From NCBI GenBank assembly GCA_944376845.1, contig CALWDZ010000003.1, forward strand, positions 1-59,757: a DNA stretch of 59,757 bases, written 5' to 3'. Shown here in pieces: positions 12,001 to 18,768 of the stretch. How positions within the stretch are numbered: position 1 is the stretch's first letter; every line of letters starts with the position of its first letter. The notes beneath the pieces were generated by a model. That model was not told where the DNA came from. It saw only the letters and a program-made list of their open reading frames with translations, and did not search any database. Source of the stretch: an uncultured Clostridia bacterium. Its GTDB lineage: Bacteria; Bacillota; Clostridia; Christensenellales; UBA1242. The position numbers were made by a program, and so were the translations under genes.

Positions 12001-12915
12001 GAAGACTTGACTAGAGGTTTTGTCACATTTGAACTTAACATGGGTGCAAGAACTGTTAATGTAAGATTTAGTGTGGTTGGCGAAGGTGATTGTGGAGATA
12101 TTTTAATCAATAATATAAGCGTAGCACAACAAACACTTTCATATGTATATGATACTTTACTTAACATAACCGTAAACACTTCAGATAGGTATAAACGTGT
12201 GTCATTTACACTAAACGGTGAAACCATCACACTAGACTTAGACTCTCAGGCTTCAATTGAAATGCTAATAAATCAATCACTGGGCTTTACTTGTGATGGA
12301 ACAAATGAGTTTGTTGCAACATTTAGAAAAATGCTTTGGACAGACGAATGGCAACCATTTAATGGTCTTGGTACTGAAGACAGTCCATATCTTATTGAAA
12401 CACGAGAACAACTTGCCGCAATTGCGTATCTTATAAACAATAATATTGCAGTTGAGGTTGGTGCAACTCCTTATGCAGACGCTTATTATCTTATTACAAC
12501 CAACTTGCCTTTGACAGAAAAATTCTGGGTTCCTATTGGTACAATGCAAAATCCATTCAATGGAACATTTAATTTGAATGGCTATGACATTACTGACCTA
12601 GAACCATATGATTGGGCTTATGTAAATGCTCATCCAGATGGTATGCCGGATGGACTTTTTGGATATATTGGCGAAAATGCAAGGTTTATTACTGGTGATT
12701 GGCATTACACCACGACGTTGATTATTATATTTAGTGTCATTGGTGGAATACTTTTAATCATTCTTATAATTATACTAATATTAGTGCTTAGACGTAAGAG
12801 AATGAGAAAGTTATCTGCTGCTTCGTCAAGTATAGACCTTATGTCACAAGACGAACTTTTAAAGGCACAAAAACTAAAATCTAGAAAGTCCAATGATAAG
12901 CAAAGCAAAAAATAA
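1..12915 (+). CDS. Giant surface protein with MBG and InlB-type repeats (5' end outside window)
   Basis: The frame is open from base 1, so the gene begins upstream and at least 4304 residues are visible. Residues 1 to about 2560 are some 28 units of the MBG type, with motifs such as KVYDGT, YTGEEV and VGTY followed by NY. Residues about 2610-4100 hold InlB/Listeria-Bacteroides-type repeats (GYTFDGWYLDEDF, YAKW) and related bacterial repeats. Residues about 4113-4226 resemble a GLUG-type module (NPFNGTFNLNGYDI). A membrane helix lies at about 4236-4263, followed by an RRKRMRK stop-transfer and a short charged tail. No LPXTG motif is seen, so anchoring is probably by the membrane helix. From the repeat families this is an extracellular stalk or adhesin; the ligand is unknown. 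A strong terminator follows. Confidence 0.9.
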   Translation, partial: LTYTITQSRLDLNIGNVSKVYDGTIMFDNVSLFDAIPAGAEQDEYRAPYGDDDISVIGTYAQKDVGQNIKLTFTLQSGNPLVLASYYINDQNYVGEITQKDITLALPDTYVTYYTGEEVEINIENFNYELVNNETLQGNIIVPVANVGSYNLHDYLTNLTFDLSCSTYEDTASPISNYNILDVTGTLAVYPAQVIVKISETSKIYNGNVQGITAEYSAKEGFGAIVESELSSVISISYTNEGGERVSPVNVGTYNIIISVSENSNYRVINDAGDAVVSFKSGQILLINKRNVAVNVNYTHAYNGEVANYTIQSGDISDPTQNNTGGLVAGHALSGSLLTNDSAPNKYAINNKTSDKLDTSSAVYPQNVHIVIVSSSSDVTANYNIIYTATILIVADVQNIDSGNIDTIEYCAEDVTKLDTFTVKFTFGGAEYELEYNGSIQFGNGYTATLTGLARYTGDGSTVDTTEAKDVGQYRILLRITNADEELSVSDKTIDFTIVQRAITEINGDFDKYYDSTSEVINDLSSPDIYESDVSGVEIRGYYTQNSSYVSGVGTYAITFILDGDRSHNYRIALSDTIMGTISRQPIILSLIDSVTVCYTGEEVTLEITQFEALKQDDQDVSISSIISSLTGTTIVVTEVNAGVYSLSTLFTQNSIRTNLLGSIDILDNYEIVGYSGELTIKPCEIEVSIDNTTTTYNAQGQNVSYTLNAIKGEIVEADRDSIITILYNGESELPVNAGQYQIIAKVSDDFTNNYVISNGGQQGTQFGYGTFEILKREIVIDIGAKQLPYTESQVRYDITIDDVHKTSNSESGLVELHTVGGYYLTSHALTTDNGKEIIYTIKGNPYFIELKSFDILQDNKSVLDNYKLVSESGSIQIIEAVAGTIDTSHLESLVYSAKDFVKTGDIRISVEVSGKLVTIIYGQHHDNGSLTNLRDANHNVVTQAINAGTYYIDLTINGTDTKDEEYSFTIAPRQITNITYTRDKNYDRTSTIIGNISSTQIYEEDRNNVVLRGDYVDQTGTPISTKGEHNVLFSFSGSGSMESNYTLPDFTQNTGNILARDIYLEISGVDNQYYTSYYTNQSVRIDISNFSAYLDDTDAIISDFSNVSGEVVINLLDSGSYDLSQNFGSISFDELTATDDYLENYNIVAVNGTLVIQKAEVVVTISDYEKVYNGEVQTPTFTPSINNGHGALAHENILSAQYKLQNSDSYINMPINAGEYEILLSIQSAFSANYTLYFNDEVISSYTANEHLVISPKGVTITVRPEAYTYSGSNIVYTIQTADVNGLVSGHTLMGTLTTNGHRGGVYVFNDVYTIGGDYTSEQITPSIVITSSTNAVTSNYSIQIDAEITIISSLTNLDTSALDGLVYDKTDKVENGEIVLSLLVDDEVRQFVYGKQYDGEVTFGALSYTGESVEPDDSTVIYAGEYTFIVTFNINGATLEQSVTFTVAQKTISQTTFETNKVYDATNVVLGNITSTDIISEDDVTISGTYASVNAGTHDITLSLSGEDAFNYILNSNLGLSGEITRRNITLSVTNAIDYIGANPQIAPDNLTVGGRGLVAGQNMSGYIVLLRTNAGTYGFTIANVDLSNFTIVSDTSLDVTSNYSITLEGQVQIKALSLTLSVGDINLTYDAQIKDIRPFLSFEESLSENVLAEALGAITISYNQTPLNAGTYEATISSSSSNFVIGENNIVEFKVKKRDLQINIGEIEYAFNPTSTHETQFGTDYLTGLVEGQVVDGSFALSEAGLGVGEYTFNANPGIVIVSLAIFVNGEDILSLNYNLSEEMLGSITITPFDLTSSQVWLTENQFTYRGADISTLITVNFRDANGINRQITSQNTTYGSFTITGELNEQGLPVNVGDYVVNVTINNYNLENSILPFTITPRIIDNISFDNVREYNGVSYVYYYGNRNLYSSDILSSDNLTLHGYFVDEEDNYTSLVGEHSIVFEFTEPDTYPALNYIIDIDAVGEILAREATVTITHQFAYSASGNYLLTHENNSGDFTTTGLLPRDTLSGQIALNGLARVIGSITENQIDISGLRILDDESNDVTSNYNLAIVSNIEIVKAQIHISFDDLDTTYEYNNAQVVITPTFSFANSSDEVLLDYLNVLYTGTRYSSADAPRNVGSYTLTYSVVPDLEDFYEIISQNSFDFEITAYNIVLKVGDIPSGIFYKQYGSNDPELRYTITSDFDEDITITFSRESGESIGKYDLYIDEWDNTNYIVTFAENAGADLFRITKAGTLNIVILDTLENREILQKIYDNQNIAPVDISTLDYEADGEQLSGTISFQTGVNVGNYGLANSHNLVNGNYETFAVTSLVDFVINQKSISLEVTGGDKEYDASNAFFGTINILDSEGEILDSQVYPLVANATFTSVNVSNDIALDISFSGDNITNYDVTNSVSANITKRNVTITPDNNQTIVYGTLDYVITYQIIDNGTSVFTGNLASEISGELYVKSYDAGSQPILSNLTSNNLNITFTPDVVLEIEEKELTITSSDNFQKVYDTTNEVTGKLTIQGLIEGDIVEVTAYYDSPDADDNKTVKFVLSGDDANNYYAEDVHGVILERGVTLNYVYVTDSFSMINEDLLQNTSRQSDSLIYGSAIKTSIGTLPVPSHEGYTFDGWYLDEDFTILITDETVIDENIWPIDTEVMTAYAKWTIKQFNLTVQIATRVDGTYVTDAQNPGGTHDNINGLYNYGEVVSLTDRATANHGYTFVGYSLELLLDVDSNILTNGITIGANDIVVYAKFAPLSVTITLNSNGGVFDTNIEGWTFNNTNTIATRDVEFNSEIGVSLPTASRIGYTQDVTLWKDVDGTTHPIDANTIMGEDYYPECTFFVHYTADDFELVLNANGGYFEDVDTNWTISSTDSQGRATIITKTVIYDSPVGTILIPKRDGYEFGSWSIDNFDKNYIWQSINQGEITANWTEMEFDIEITAEHGIVEYRVVNSSLLEVETGRVDNTTEVITVKTTDRLILTATNDAGYSFTSWNSDKQDIDGLITSQVSTRTEFIMDYFVEAVFEPNDNTITIVVNNPNRGSASAGENSTSPEDDSFEIVVKTGQTLDILATTNEGYTIADWQVSGAGDVVYSLSGTSTDSERTLSDFVSDLTVTVYFAPSGNDLTIQADATKGTIHYNNNGQEIVTSGSYTARNVLTESTFEFDINALHGYKIDLDLSNWLFDTTSLNKGLIQVESDDGGYTAHITFTGFTSSGTIIVPFVNDEFEVNIDVVLKDDSTFTQYDVEDILSVQNGDNLTLLSSGQSFAGEYLSQVILGAEDVIEGYNFLTYSISSTRIESISSNTGFVGYTEDGDVIYSIVDDLILYLVYEIEKFDVTFVVNDQTMGSLSYGADGNITYIRTIPVKYGYDSSAVTAVAGEYFEFEKWVRVEYVDGEYVPYLVNGQPVEYTDATLVVQNVTENCAYMAMFTGIPVSFSVSLVLPEEDVFTDEEIDFAGLSILGENTNTSITSTQRDGNTITYIISTITGEDIDLSIACAEGYEYEGILTMDPRILFSIIKSDSDITFSLENLYLSTIIELSIRAKVYEIAFNLVGSADGAEIYPLSNIEGIVGYEYSFDRNSLIFRAKTGCDVQSLLYVLNGYKLVDNSYFETFSEVGYSESSFSASYLGTLSDVSGDIEIDVEIEPNVYSVTFDLAYDVEGNRTLTSVVSHGQTIFVPELSSDFISPTRYAYRFIGYTTIDLTSPDAVAGTYYYFDEGGIYSYVLQNNTLTKVYGFRGAENATPSITSGIDYDVTLYASWEEISYEVELVFVPGFALDQTSLNYNEIFPNSAGRGEISEDGTTVGIEYTPGSDVIIYAPSGFDGYSYYGWSYTEGITSKTDTNLSTGVCEFNMGEENIVIYLYYGMDVTTSASAGGSAEASSDIALYGETITISATSEYGYYFDHWLENSSEIQNSQATMNVEIIAPTNFVAMFVGERIKVNLNQVDNATLSITGTTGTANEYRIGDTITLTISDITYGYEHRGWVSGGYSGTIRTVDSNNFTYTIVPEDLTRGFVTFELNMGARTVNVRFSVVGEGDCGDILINNISVAQQTLSYVYDTLLNITVNTSDRYKRVSFTLNGETITLDLDSQASIEMLINQSLGFTCDGTNEFVATFRKMLWTDEWQPFNGLGTEDSPYLIETREQLAAIAYLINNNIAVEVGATPYADAYYLITTNLPLTEKFWVPIGTMQNPFNGTFNLNGYDITDLEPYDWAYVNAHPDGMPDGLFGYIGENARFITGDWHYTTTLIIIFSVIGGILLIILIIILILVLRRKRMRKLSAASSSIDLMSQDELLKAQKLKSRKSNDKQSKK

Positions 12916-12935
12916 TAGAGGAGAGAAATCTCAAT

Positions 12936-12974
12936 AAAAAACTCATACAAAACTTATTTTGTATGAGTTTTTTG
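12936..12974 (+). terminator. Intrinsic terminator of the giant surface gene
   Basis: Inverted repeat AAACTCATACAAAA / TTTTGTATGAGTTT with a short loop, followed by a T run, 20 bases after the stop codon. Confidence 0.85.
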
Positions 12975-12987
12975 TATATGTGTTTTT

Positions 12988-13017
12988 TTGTTATATGATT
13001 TCATTTTTAAGTATTAT
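12988..13017 (+). promoter_or_regulatory. Likely promoter of the FAD oxidoreductase pair
   Basis: TTGTTA at 12988-12993 and TATTAT at 13012-13017 with an 18-base spacer, just before a gene with its own ribosome site. Confidence 0.45.
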
Positions 13018-13043
13018 GTGGTAAAATAATTTTGGAGAGATTT

Positions 13044-14180
13044 ATGAAAATTGCAATAATCGGTGCGGGAGCAAGTGGACTTGTTGCAGGTCTATGTGCA
13101 AGCAAAAATAATGATGTCACAATTTATTGTGCTGATGAAAAAATAGGTAAAAAAATTTTGGTTACTGGAAATGGAAGATGTAATCTCACCAATACTCAAG
13201 GTTTTGACACCGCATATAACCAAGATGTTTCTAAGTTTTTTGAAAAAATTTCAAATCTTGACATAATCAAATTTTTTAATAACTTAGGGCTTGAAATCTA
13301 TGTTGACGAGGAAGGAAGAGTATATCCACTTTCAAACTCCGCACAAAGTGTGGTTGAAGTTTTAACAAATGCCTTGGCGAAAGACAATGTAAATATAAAG
13401 TTTGAAAAAGTTGAAGACATAAAAATTGATAATAGGTTTAATGTTATTACAAATTTATCTAATGAAGAATATGACAAAGTTATAATAGCCACAGGTAGTG
13501 AAAATGTTTTACTTGATAAAATGAAGATAAAATATAAACCTTTTTCGCCAAGTTTGGTTGCTTTAAAAACTAAAGAAAATACCAAAGAACTTTCTGGACT
13601 TAGATTGACCAATGTTAAGGTAACATTAGATGTTGACAATAAAAAATATACAGAATTTGGAGAAGTGCTATTTAAAGATAAAGGACTTAGTGGTATATGC
13701 ATATTCAACATTTCTGCGTATCTCGCAAGAAAAAATAATTTCAATGCAAAAATATATATAGATTTACTTCCAAAATTTACTTATGAAAATGTTGTAATTA
13801 TGCTAACAAATAGACTTAAATTAAATTTCAAAAATATATCAGAATTTATGACTGGACTTTTTAATAAAAAAATAAATAAATATTTGCTTAAAAATTTAAA
13901 CTTAGATGAACAAAAAAATATAAAAGAATTAAATTCAAATATTATTGAAAAAATAGCAAAAATAATTAAAAATTTACCATTTAATGTGGTTGGTTATTAC
14001 GAAAATTATCAAGTAAAAAGTGGTGGAGTAAGGCTTTGTGATTTAACAGAAAATTTTGAATATAAAGAAATAAAAAATCTTTATTTCATAGGTGAAGTCG
14101 TTGATGTTGATGGACTTTGCGGAGGGTACAATCTTTCGTGGGCTTTTGTTAGTGCAATGTTGGCAGGTGAAGATGATTAA
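13044..14180 (+). CDS. HI0933/YhiN-family FAD-dependent oxidoreductase
   Basis: A 378-residue flavoprotein. The N-terminus has the dinucleotide-binding GAGASGL motif, then the family signature GNGRCNLTN. The C-terminus has GEVVDVDGLCGGYNLSWAF, where the family closes the FAD site. I chose ATG 13044 because GGAGAG lies 5 bases upstream; an earlier TTG at 13032 would overlap that site. Family members are cytosolic proteins whose substrate is poorly defined. The stop overlaps the start of the next gene by 8 bases, so the two flavoproteins are probably translationally coupled. Confidence 0.85.
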   Translation: MKIAIIGAGASGLVAGLCASKNNDVTIYCADEKIGKKILVTGNGRCNLTNTQGFDTAYNQDVSKFFEKISNLDIIKFFNNLGLEIYVDEEGRVYPLSNSAQSVVEVLTNALAKDNVNIKFEKVEDIKIDNRFNVITNLSNEEYDKVIIATGSENVLLDKMKIKYKPFSPSLVALKTKENTKELSGLRLTNVKVTLDVDNKKYTEFGEVLFKDKGLSGICIFNISAYLARKNNFNAKIYIDLLPKFTYENVVIMLTNRLKLNFKNISEFMTGLFNKKINKYLLKNLNLDEQKNIKELNSNIIEKIAKIIKNLPFNVVGYYENYQVKSGGVRLCDLTENFEYKEIKNLYFIGEVVDVDGLCGGYNLSWAFVSAMLAGEDD

Positions 14181-15765
14181 GGTAAATTTAAATAATGCAA
14201 AAATTGATTATGATGATGATTATATTATTTCAGAAATATCTAAACAATTAAAAATAAATAAAAGCAATATAAAAAAATATTTTATTATAAAAAAATCTTT
14301 GGATGCACGAAAAAAACCGAATGTATTTTATTGTTTGCAACTGGCAGTTGAACTTGAAAATAGTTTGGAAAAGAAATTAAATTTTCCACAAATAGATTTA
14401 AAGTTAGATAAATTAAATTATAAAAAAATAAAAAGCGAAACAAGACCAATTGTGATTGGGTTTGGACCAAGTGGTATGTTTTGTGCACTAAGCCTAGCGA
14501 GAATGGGACTTAGACCAATAGTCTATGAACAAGGTAGTGATGTTGACCAAAGAAAGATTGATGTCAATACTTTTTGGCAAAGCGGTACATTAAACAAATT
14601 TTCCAATGTACAATTTGGCGAAGGAGGTGCGGGGACTTTCAGTGACGGAAAATTAAACACAAATCTTCATAATAATTATTGCAATTTAGTTATAAATGAA
14701 TTTTATTTTCATGGTGCACCAAAAGAAATTTTATATCAAAATAAGCCACATATTGGCAGTGATAAACTTTGTGATGTAGTGAAAAATATTCGCATGGAAA
14801 TAATTTCGCTTGGTGGGGAAATACATTTTAATAGTAAACTTGTGGACATTAAACTTGAAGGCAATGTGCTAAAAGGTATTGCAATTCAAAATGTCAAAAC
14901 AAAAGAAAAAAAATGCTTTGATGCAAAAATACTTTGCTTGTGCCTTGGGCATAGTGCAAGAGATACTTTTGAACTATTGTATAAACTTGGTATAAAAATT
15001 AAACAAAAACCTTTTGCAATGGGAGTTAGAATAGAGCAAAAAGCCACAAGTGTAAACACCATGCAGTACGGCAAAGGTTATAACAAACTTTTACCAAATG
15101 CAGATTATAAATTAGTTGTGCATCTTCCAAATGGGCGCAGTGTTTTTACATTTTGTATGTGCCCGGGCGGAGTGGTAGTGGCTTCAAGTAGTGAAGAGGG
15201 CGAAATTGTTACAAATGGTATGAGTAACTTTGCCAGAAACGGCGAGTATTCAAATTCCGCTCTTCTTGTTAATGTAACACCAGAAGATTTTAATAGCAGT
15301 CATCCTTTGGCGGGAATATATTTCCAACAAAAATACGAAAGATTGGCATATTCACTTGGCGGTGGTGATTTTTCTGCTCCAATTCAGTGTGTGGGCTCGT
15401 TTTTGTATGACAAAAAAAATTTAGGTAAATGTAGTTATTTGCCAAAATATAAGTTGACAGAACTTAAATATTGCTTGCCGAACTTTGTTTATGAAAGTTT
15501 AAAACAAGGGCTTATAAAACTTAATGAAAAATATAATTTTTCTAATGATGAAGATATGCTTATCGGCATTGAAACGCGTAGTAGTTGTCCACTTACCTTA
15601 GTAAGAAATGAGAATTTCGAAAGCAGCATCAAAGGCATTTTCCCTTGTGGTGAAGGTGCGGGTTATGCTGGTGGTATTGTATCAAGTGCAGTAGACGGAA
15701 TAAAACTTGCAGAAAAAATTTACGCTGGCATTTCTTCGGGTTCTTGTTGTGAAACGTCTTTTTGA
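14173..15765 (+). CDS. FAD-dependent dehydrogenase, COG2509 type
   Basis: A 530-residue protein. After an N-terminal region of about 90 residues there is a Rossmann motif GFGPSGMFCA, then FGEGGAGTFSDGKLNT, which is characteristic of this family, and a C-terminal FAD segment GEGAGYAGGIVSSAVDG. Start ATG 14173 follows AGGTGA and overlaps the preceding gene's stop region. An upstream in-frame ATG at 14092 lies inside that gene and is unlikely. The substrate is unknown. The 3' end overlaps the convergent transporter gene by 46 bases, leaving no room for a terminator between them. Confidence 0.85.
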   Translation: MIKVNLNNAKIDYDDDYIISEISKQLKINKSNIKKYFIIKKSLDARKKPNVFYCLQLAVELENSLEKKLNFPQIDLKLDKLNYKKIKSETRPIVIGFGPSGMFCALSLARMGLRPIVYEQGSDVDQRKIDVNTFWQSGTLNKFSNVQFGEGGAGTFSDGKLNTNLHNNYCNLVINEFYFHGAPKEILYQNKPHIGSDKLCDVVKNIRMEIISLGGEIHFNSKLVDIKLEGNVLKGIAIQNVKTKEKKCFDAKILCLCLGHSARDTFELLYKLGIKIKQKPFAMGVRIEQKATSVNTMQYGKGYNKLLPNADYKLVVHLPNGRSVFTFCMCPGGVVVASSSEEGEIVTNGMSNFARNGEYSNSALLVNVTPEDFNSSHPLAGIYFQQKYERLAYSLGGGDFSAPIQCVGSFLYDKKNLGKCSYLPKYKLTELKYCLPNFVYESLKQGLIKLNEKYNFSNDEDMLIGIETRSSCPLTLVRNENFESSIKGIFPCGEGAGYAGGIVSSAVDGIKLAEKIYAGISSGSCCETSF

Positions 15766-17363
15766 GGACGCAAACTTGAAATGTTTAAAAGTATGTCAGT
15801 TAAGTTTGTTGTTATTTGCTCAAAATAATTGATAACATTTAAAAAGCATGTATACCTATTTATCTTTTGTGTCATTGAAACAGAGTCTTCAATGACCGAT
15901 TTTTTTGCACGCACTTTTATTCTTGTCATTTTTTCTAGACGTTTTACTATATTTTGAAGAAGGTTTGTGCTTTCAAGTGAACCATTTGGTATAATTTCTT
16001 TCATAACTTCTTGCATATCAATCAAATTTTCATTCATAAGTTTTGAAAGAGAACTTATAGTTTTTAGTTGTTTTTGAGTAAATGTAATTTTTCTCCCATT
16101 GTAATAACAAGAGTTTATAAGTTTAATTGTGTTTATATCGGTTTTTTCAATGCCTATAAAGATATTATTTAAATCACGTTTGTTTAGTTCGTCGGCATCA
16201 TTTAACTCACCACCAATTTTCAAAAGTGCGTCATTCATATTTTTGGCATTATCTGCATCGGCAAGGATTTTTGATGTAATTTCATCAAGATTTGTATCGG
16301 TGTTTACTATGTAGTTCATACCGCCTTTTATATACTCCACAGTATTGCTAAAATAATCTAAGGCATTTTTGTTTAGTTGTGCAAAACCAAGCGTTGGTAC
16401 GCGAGATATTTGGTTTGTTGCTTCATCTTTATCGGGAATGAGTTTATTTAATAGTTTTTCAAGTGGTTTAGTTAATGGTAACATAATTAAAAATGTGACA
16501 ACATTAAAAATAATGTTAATAAAAATTACTTGAAATGTCGCATTGCCTAAAAAAGAAGTTACTGGCGTAACCCAGTCATATATGGTTATAAGACTAAATA
16601 ATATTGCGCCAATTATATTGAAAATAATGTAACTAAGCATTGCTTTAAGCGTTTTTCTATTTCCGCTTGTAAGGCCAATAATGAGTGGAGTTATACATGT
16701 TCCAATGTTCATAGCGTAAATTATGTAACTTGCGTTTTGTAGTGATAACAGTGCGGGAGTTGTTGTCAAAATCGATGCTATAATCGCCGTCATACCAAGC
16801 GAACTATTGACAAGTGCAGACAAAACAAGACCTAGACAAAATAAAATAAAAGCATTGTTGATATTAAAGAAAAATTCCGTAAAAGCAGTGGTTTGACTGA
16901 GTTCATTTGCCGCACTTGACATTAAAGACAATCCAACAAAAACAAGACCAAGACCGCATATGCATTGACCAATGTTTTTTGTAAGAGATTTTTTCCCAAA
17001 TAGTCTAATAAAAACGCCAACTAAAGTTAAAAGACCAAAGTAGCCTATTATATTTACTTCAGAAAAGGCAACAAGTATTGTATGTAGTGCTGCACCGATA
17101 TTGCTTCCCATAATAAGACAAATAGATTGAAATAGTGTCACGACCGATGCCCCAGCAAGTCCTGCAAAAAGTGAAACAGTTGCGGTGTTAGATTGCAAAA
17201 CTATTGTAAAAATGGCACCAAAAATAGAATTTTTGGTCATGCTGCCACTAAATTTATTTAAAGTTTTACGTATGCCACTACCGCATATTTTTTCAAATGA
17301 AGAACTCATGATTGAAACACCAAACAAAAGTATTCCAACGCCCGTTAAAAAAGATAATATCAT
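15720..17363 (-). CDS. Na/Pi-cotransporter family protein with PhoU-like C-terminus
   Basis: A 547-residue protein. The N-terminal 310 or so residues form the duplicated Na/Pi-cotransporter II core, with about eight membrane helices and two QS/NSS-type inverted repeats (VLQSNTATVSLFAGLAG and ALVNSSLGMTAI). The last 200 or so residues are soluble, helical and PhoU-like. Related proteins move phosphate or another anion with sodium; the substrate is not proven here. ATG 17363 is preceded by AAAAGGTGG on the minus strand. It stands alone, convergent with the upstream flavoprotein gene. Confidence 0.85.
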   Translation of the reverse strand: MILSFLTGVGILLFGVSIMSSSFEKICGSGIRKTLNKFSGSMTKNSIFGAIFTIVLQSNTATVSLFAGLAGASVVTLFQSICLIMGSNIGAALHTILVAFSEVNIIGYFGLLTLVGVFIRLFGKKSLTKNIGQCICGLGLVFVGLSLMSSAANELSQTTAFTEFFFNINNAFILFCLGLVLSALVNSSLGMTAIIASILTTTPALLSLQNASYIIYAMNIGTCITPLIIGLTSGNRKTLKAMLSYIIFNIIGAILFSLITIYDWVTPVTSFLGNATFQVIFINIIFNVVTFLIMLPLTKPLEKLLNKLIPDKDEATNQISRVPTLGFAQLNKNALDYFSNTVEYIKGGMNYIVNTDTNLDEITSKILADADNAKNMNDALLKIGGELNDADELNKRDLNNIFIGIEKTDINTIKLINSCYYNGRKITFTQKQLKTISSLSKLMNENLIDMQEVMKEIIPNGSLESTNLLQNIVKRLEKMTRIKVRAKKSVIEDSVSMTQKINRYTCFLNVINYFEQITTNLTDILLNISSLRPQKDVSQQEPEEMPA

Positions 17364-17430
17364 ATTCCACCTTTTGTGTATATTTTAAGCAAAAAATAAA
17401 AAATTAAGAATGTTATCAATTTGTATTTGC

Positions 17431-17459
17431 TTGCTAAATATTTTTAAGTATTATATACT
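17431..17459 (+). promoter_or_regulatory. serS promoter
   Basis: TTGCTA at 17431-17436 and TATACT at 17454-17459, spacer 17. The leader that follows is only about 15 bases, so no T-box riboswitch fits upstream of serS. Confidence 0.6.
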
Positions 17460-17480
17460 AAACACTAGGAGAAATCAATA

Positions 17481-18761
17481 ATGTTAGACATAAATTTAAT
17501 TATTTCGGACACAAAACATGTGCATGATGCACTACTTAAAAAGGGGTTTGATGTAGATTTTGCACCACTTATCAAACTTTATGATGAGAGAAAAACTCTT
17601 ATTCTTAAAAGCGATGAACTTAAAACCAAGAAAAACAAATTGTCGGCATCAGTGCCTATGGTAAAAAAGCAGGGCGGAGATATCGAGGCTATTTTTGCTG
17701 AAGTTAAAGCACTCAACAAAGATATTGAAAAGTATGATGAAAAACTTGCCAAAGTTGAAAAAGATATCTTTGACTTTTTATCTCCACTTCCAAATATGCC
17801 AGATGATGATTTGCTTCCTGGAGAAAAAGAGAACAATCAAGTTATAAAAGTATTTGGCGAAAAGCCAAAGTTTGACTTTAAACCACTTGACCATGTTGAA
17901 CTTTGTGAAAAACTTGGGCTTGTAGATTATGAGCGTGCTGCGAAAGTTAGCGGACGTGGCACTTGGTTTTATACAAATCTTGGGGCAAGGCTAGAATGGG
18001 CGCTTCTCAATTATTTCATTGACACACATATAAATGACGGCTACAAGTTTATGCTTCCTCCACATATTTTAAATGAGGAAAGTGGTTTCACGGCTGGTCA
18101 ATTTCCAAAATTCAAACAAGATGTTTTTTGGCTTGAAGGTGTAGAGCCTAAAAAGTTTATTTTGCCTACTGCTGAAACTGCACTTGTAAATTACCATAGG
18201 AATGAGATATTAAAAGAAGAAAATCTTCCAGAAAAACTTTTTGCATATACACCTTGCTATAGATGTGAGGCAGGTTCGTATAGGACAGAAGAACGTGGCA
18301 TGATTAGAGGCTATCAGTTTAATAAGGTTGAAATGTTTGCTTATGCCACTGAAAAAAACAGTAAACAATGTTTTGAAGAACTTGTCGACAAGGCATGTAA
18401 ACTTGTTGAGGGTTTAGGGCTACATTTTAGACTTTCTAAACTTGCAGCGGGAGATTGCTCTCATAGTATGGCACGTACTTATGATATAGAAGTGTATATT
18501 CCAAGTATGGATATCTATAAGGAAGTTTCTTCAGCAAGTAACGCAAATGACTATCAAGCAAGACGCGGAAATATTAGATATAAAGATGCCGAGACGGGCA
18601 AAACAAAATATTGTCATACATTAAATGCCTCTGGACTTGCTACATCTAGAGTTTTTCCAGCACTACTTGAACAATGTCAAAATGCTGATGGCAGTGTTAC
18701 TATTCCACAGGTCCTTAGAAAATATATGGGCGGAATTGAAAAATTATATCCAATAAAATAA
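17481..18761 (+). CDS. serS: Seryl-tRNA synthetase
   Basis: A 426-residue class II synthetase that charges tRNA-Ser with serine. Residues about 1-110 form the helical coiled-coil arm that grips the long variable arm of tRNA-Ser. The catalytic domain shows motif 2 (CYRCEAGSYRTEERGMIRGYQ) and motif 3 (LNASGLATSRVFPALLEQ; many relatives read LNGSGLAVGR). Length is normal. AGGAG lies 8 bases before the ATG. Pyruvate kinase follows immediately. Two tRNA-Ser genes lie within the next 9 kb, but the promoter geometry rules out a T-box. Confidence 0.95.
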   Translation: MLDINLIISDTKHVHDALLKKGFDVDFAPLIKLYDERKTLILKSDELKTKKNKLSASVPMVKKQGGDIEAIFAEVKALNKDIEKYDEKLAKVEKDIFDFLSPLPNMPDDDLLPGEKENNQVIKVFGEKPKFDFKPLDHVELCEKLGLVDYERAAKVSGRGTWFYTNLGARLEWALLNYFIDTHINDGYKFMLPPHILNEESGFTAGQFPKFKQDVFWLEGVEPKKFILPTAETALVNYHRNEILKEENLPEKLFAYTPCYRCEAGSYRTEERGMIRGYQFNKVEMFAYATEKNSKQCFEELVDKACKLVEGLGLHFRLSKLAAGDCSHSMARTYDIEVYIPSMDIYKEVSSASNANDYQARRGNIRYKDAETGKTKYCHTLNASGLATSRVFPALLEQCQNADGSVTIPQVLRKYMGGIEKLYPIK

Positions 18762-18768
18762 GGTGATT

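Noticed and set aside
1..12915. Sortase (LPXTG) anchoring of the giant protein
   Set aside because: No LPXTG-like motif is present before the C-terminal helix; the helix and RRKR tail suggest membrane anchoring.
13298..13744. 148-codon open frame on the minus strand
   Set aside because: It lies wholly inside the HI0933-type gene, is Ser/Leu-rich in the way antisense frames of AT-rich genes are, and has no ribosome site or promoter.
17364..17480. T-box riboswitch for serS
   Set aside because: The gap is too short, and the promoter lies about 22 bases before the start, leaving no leader.
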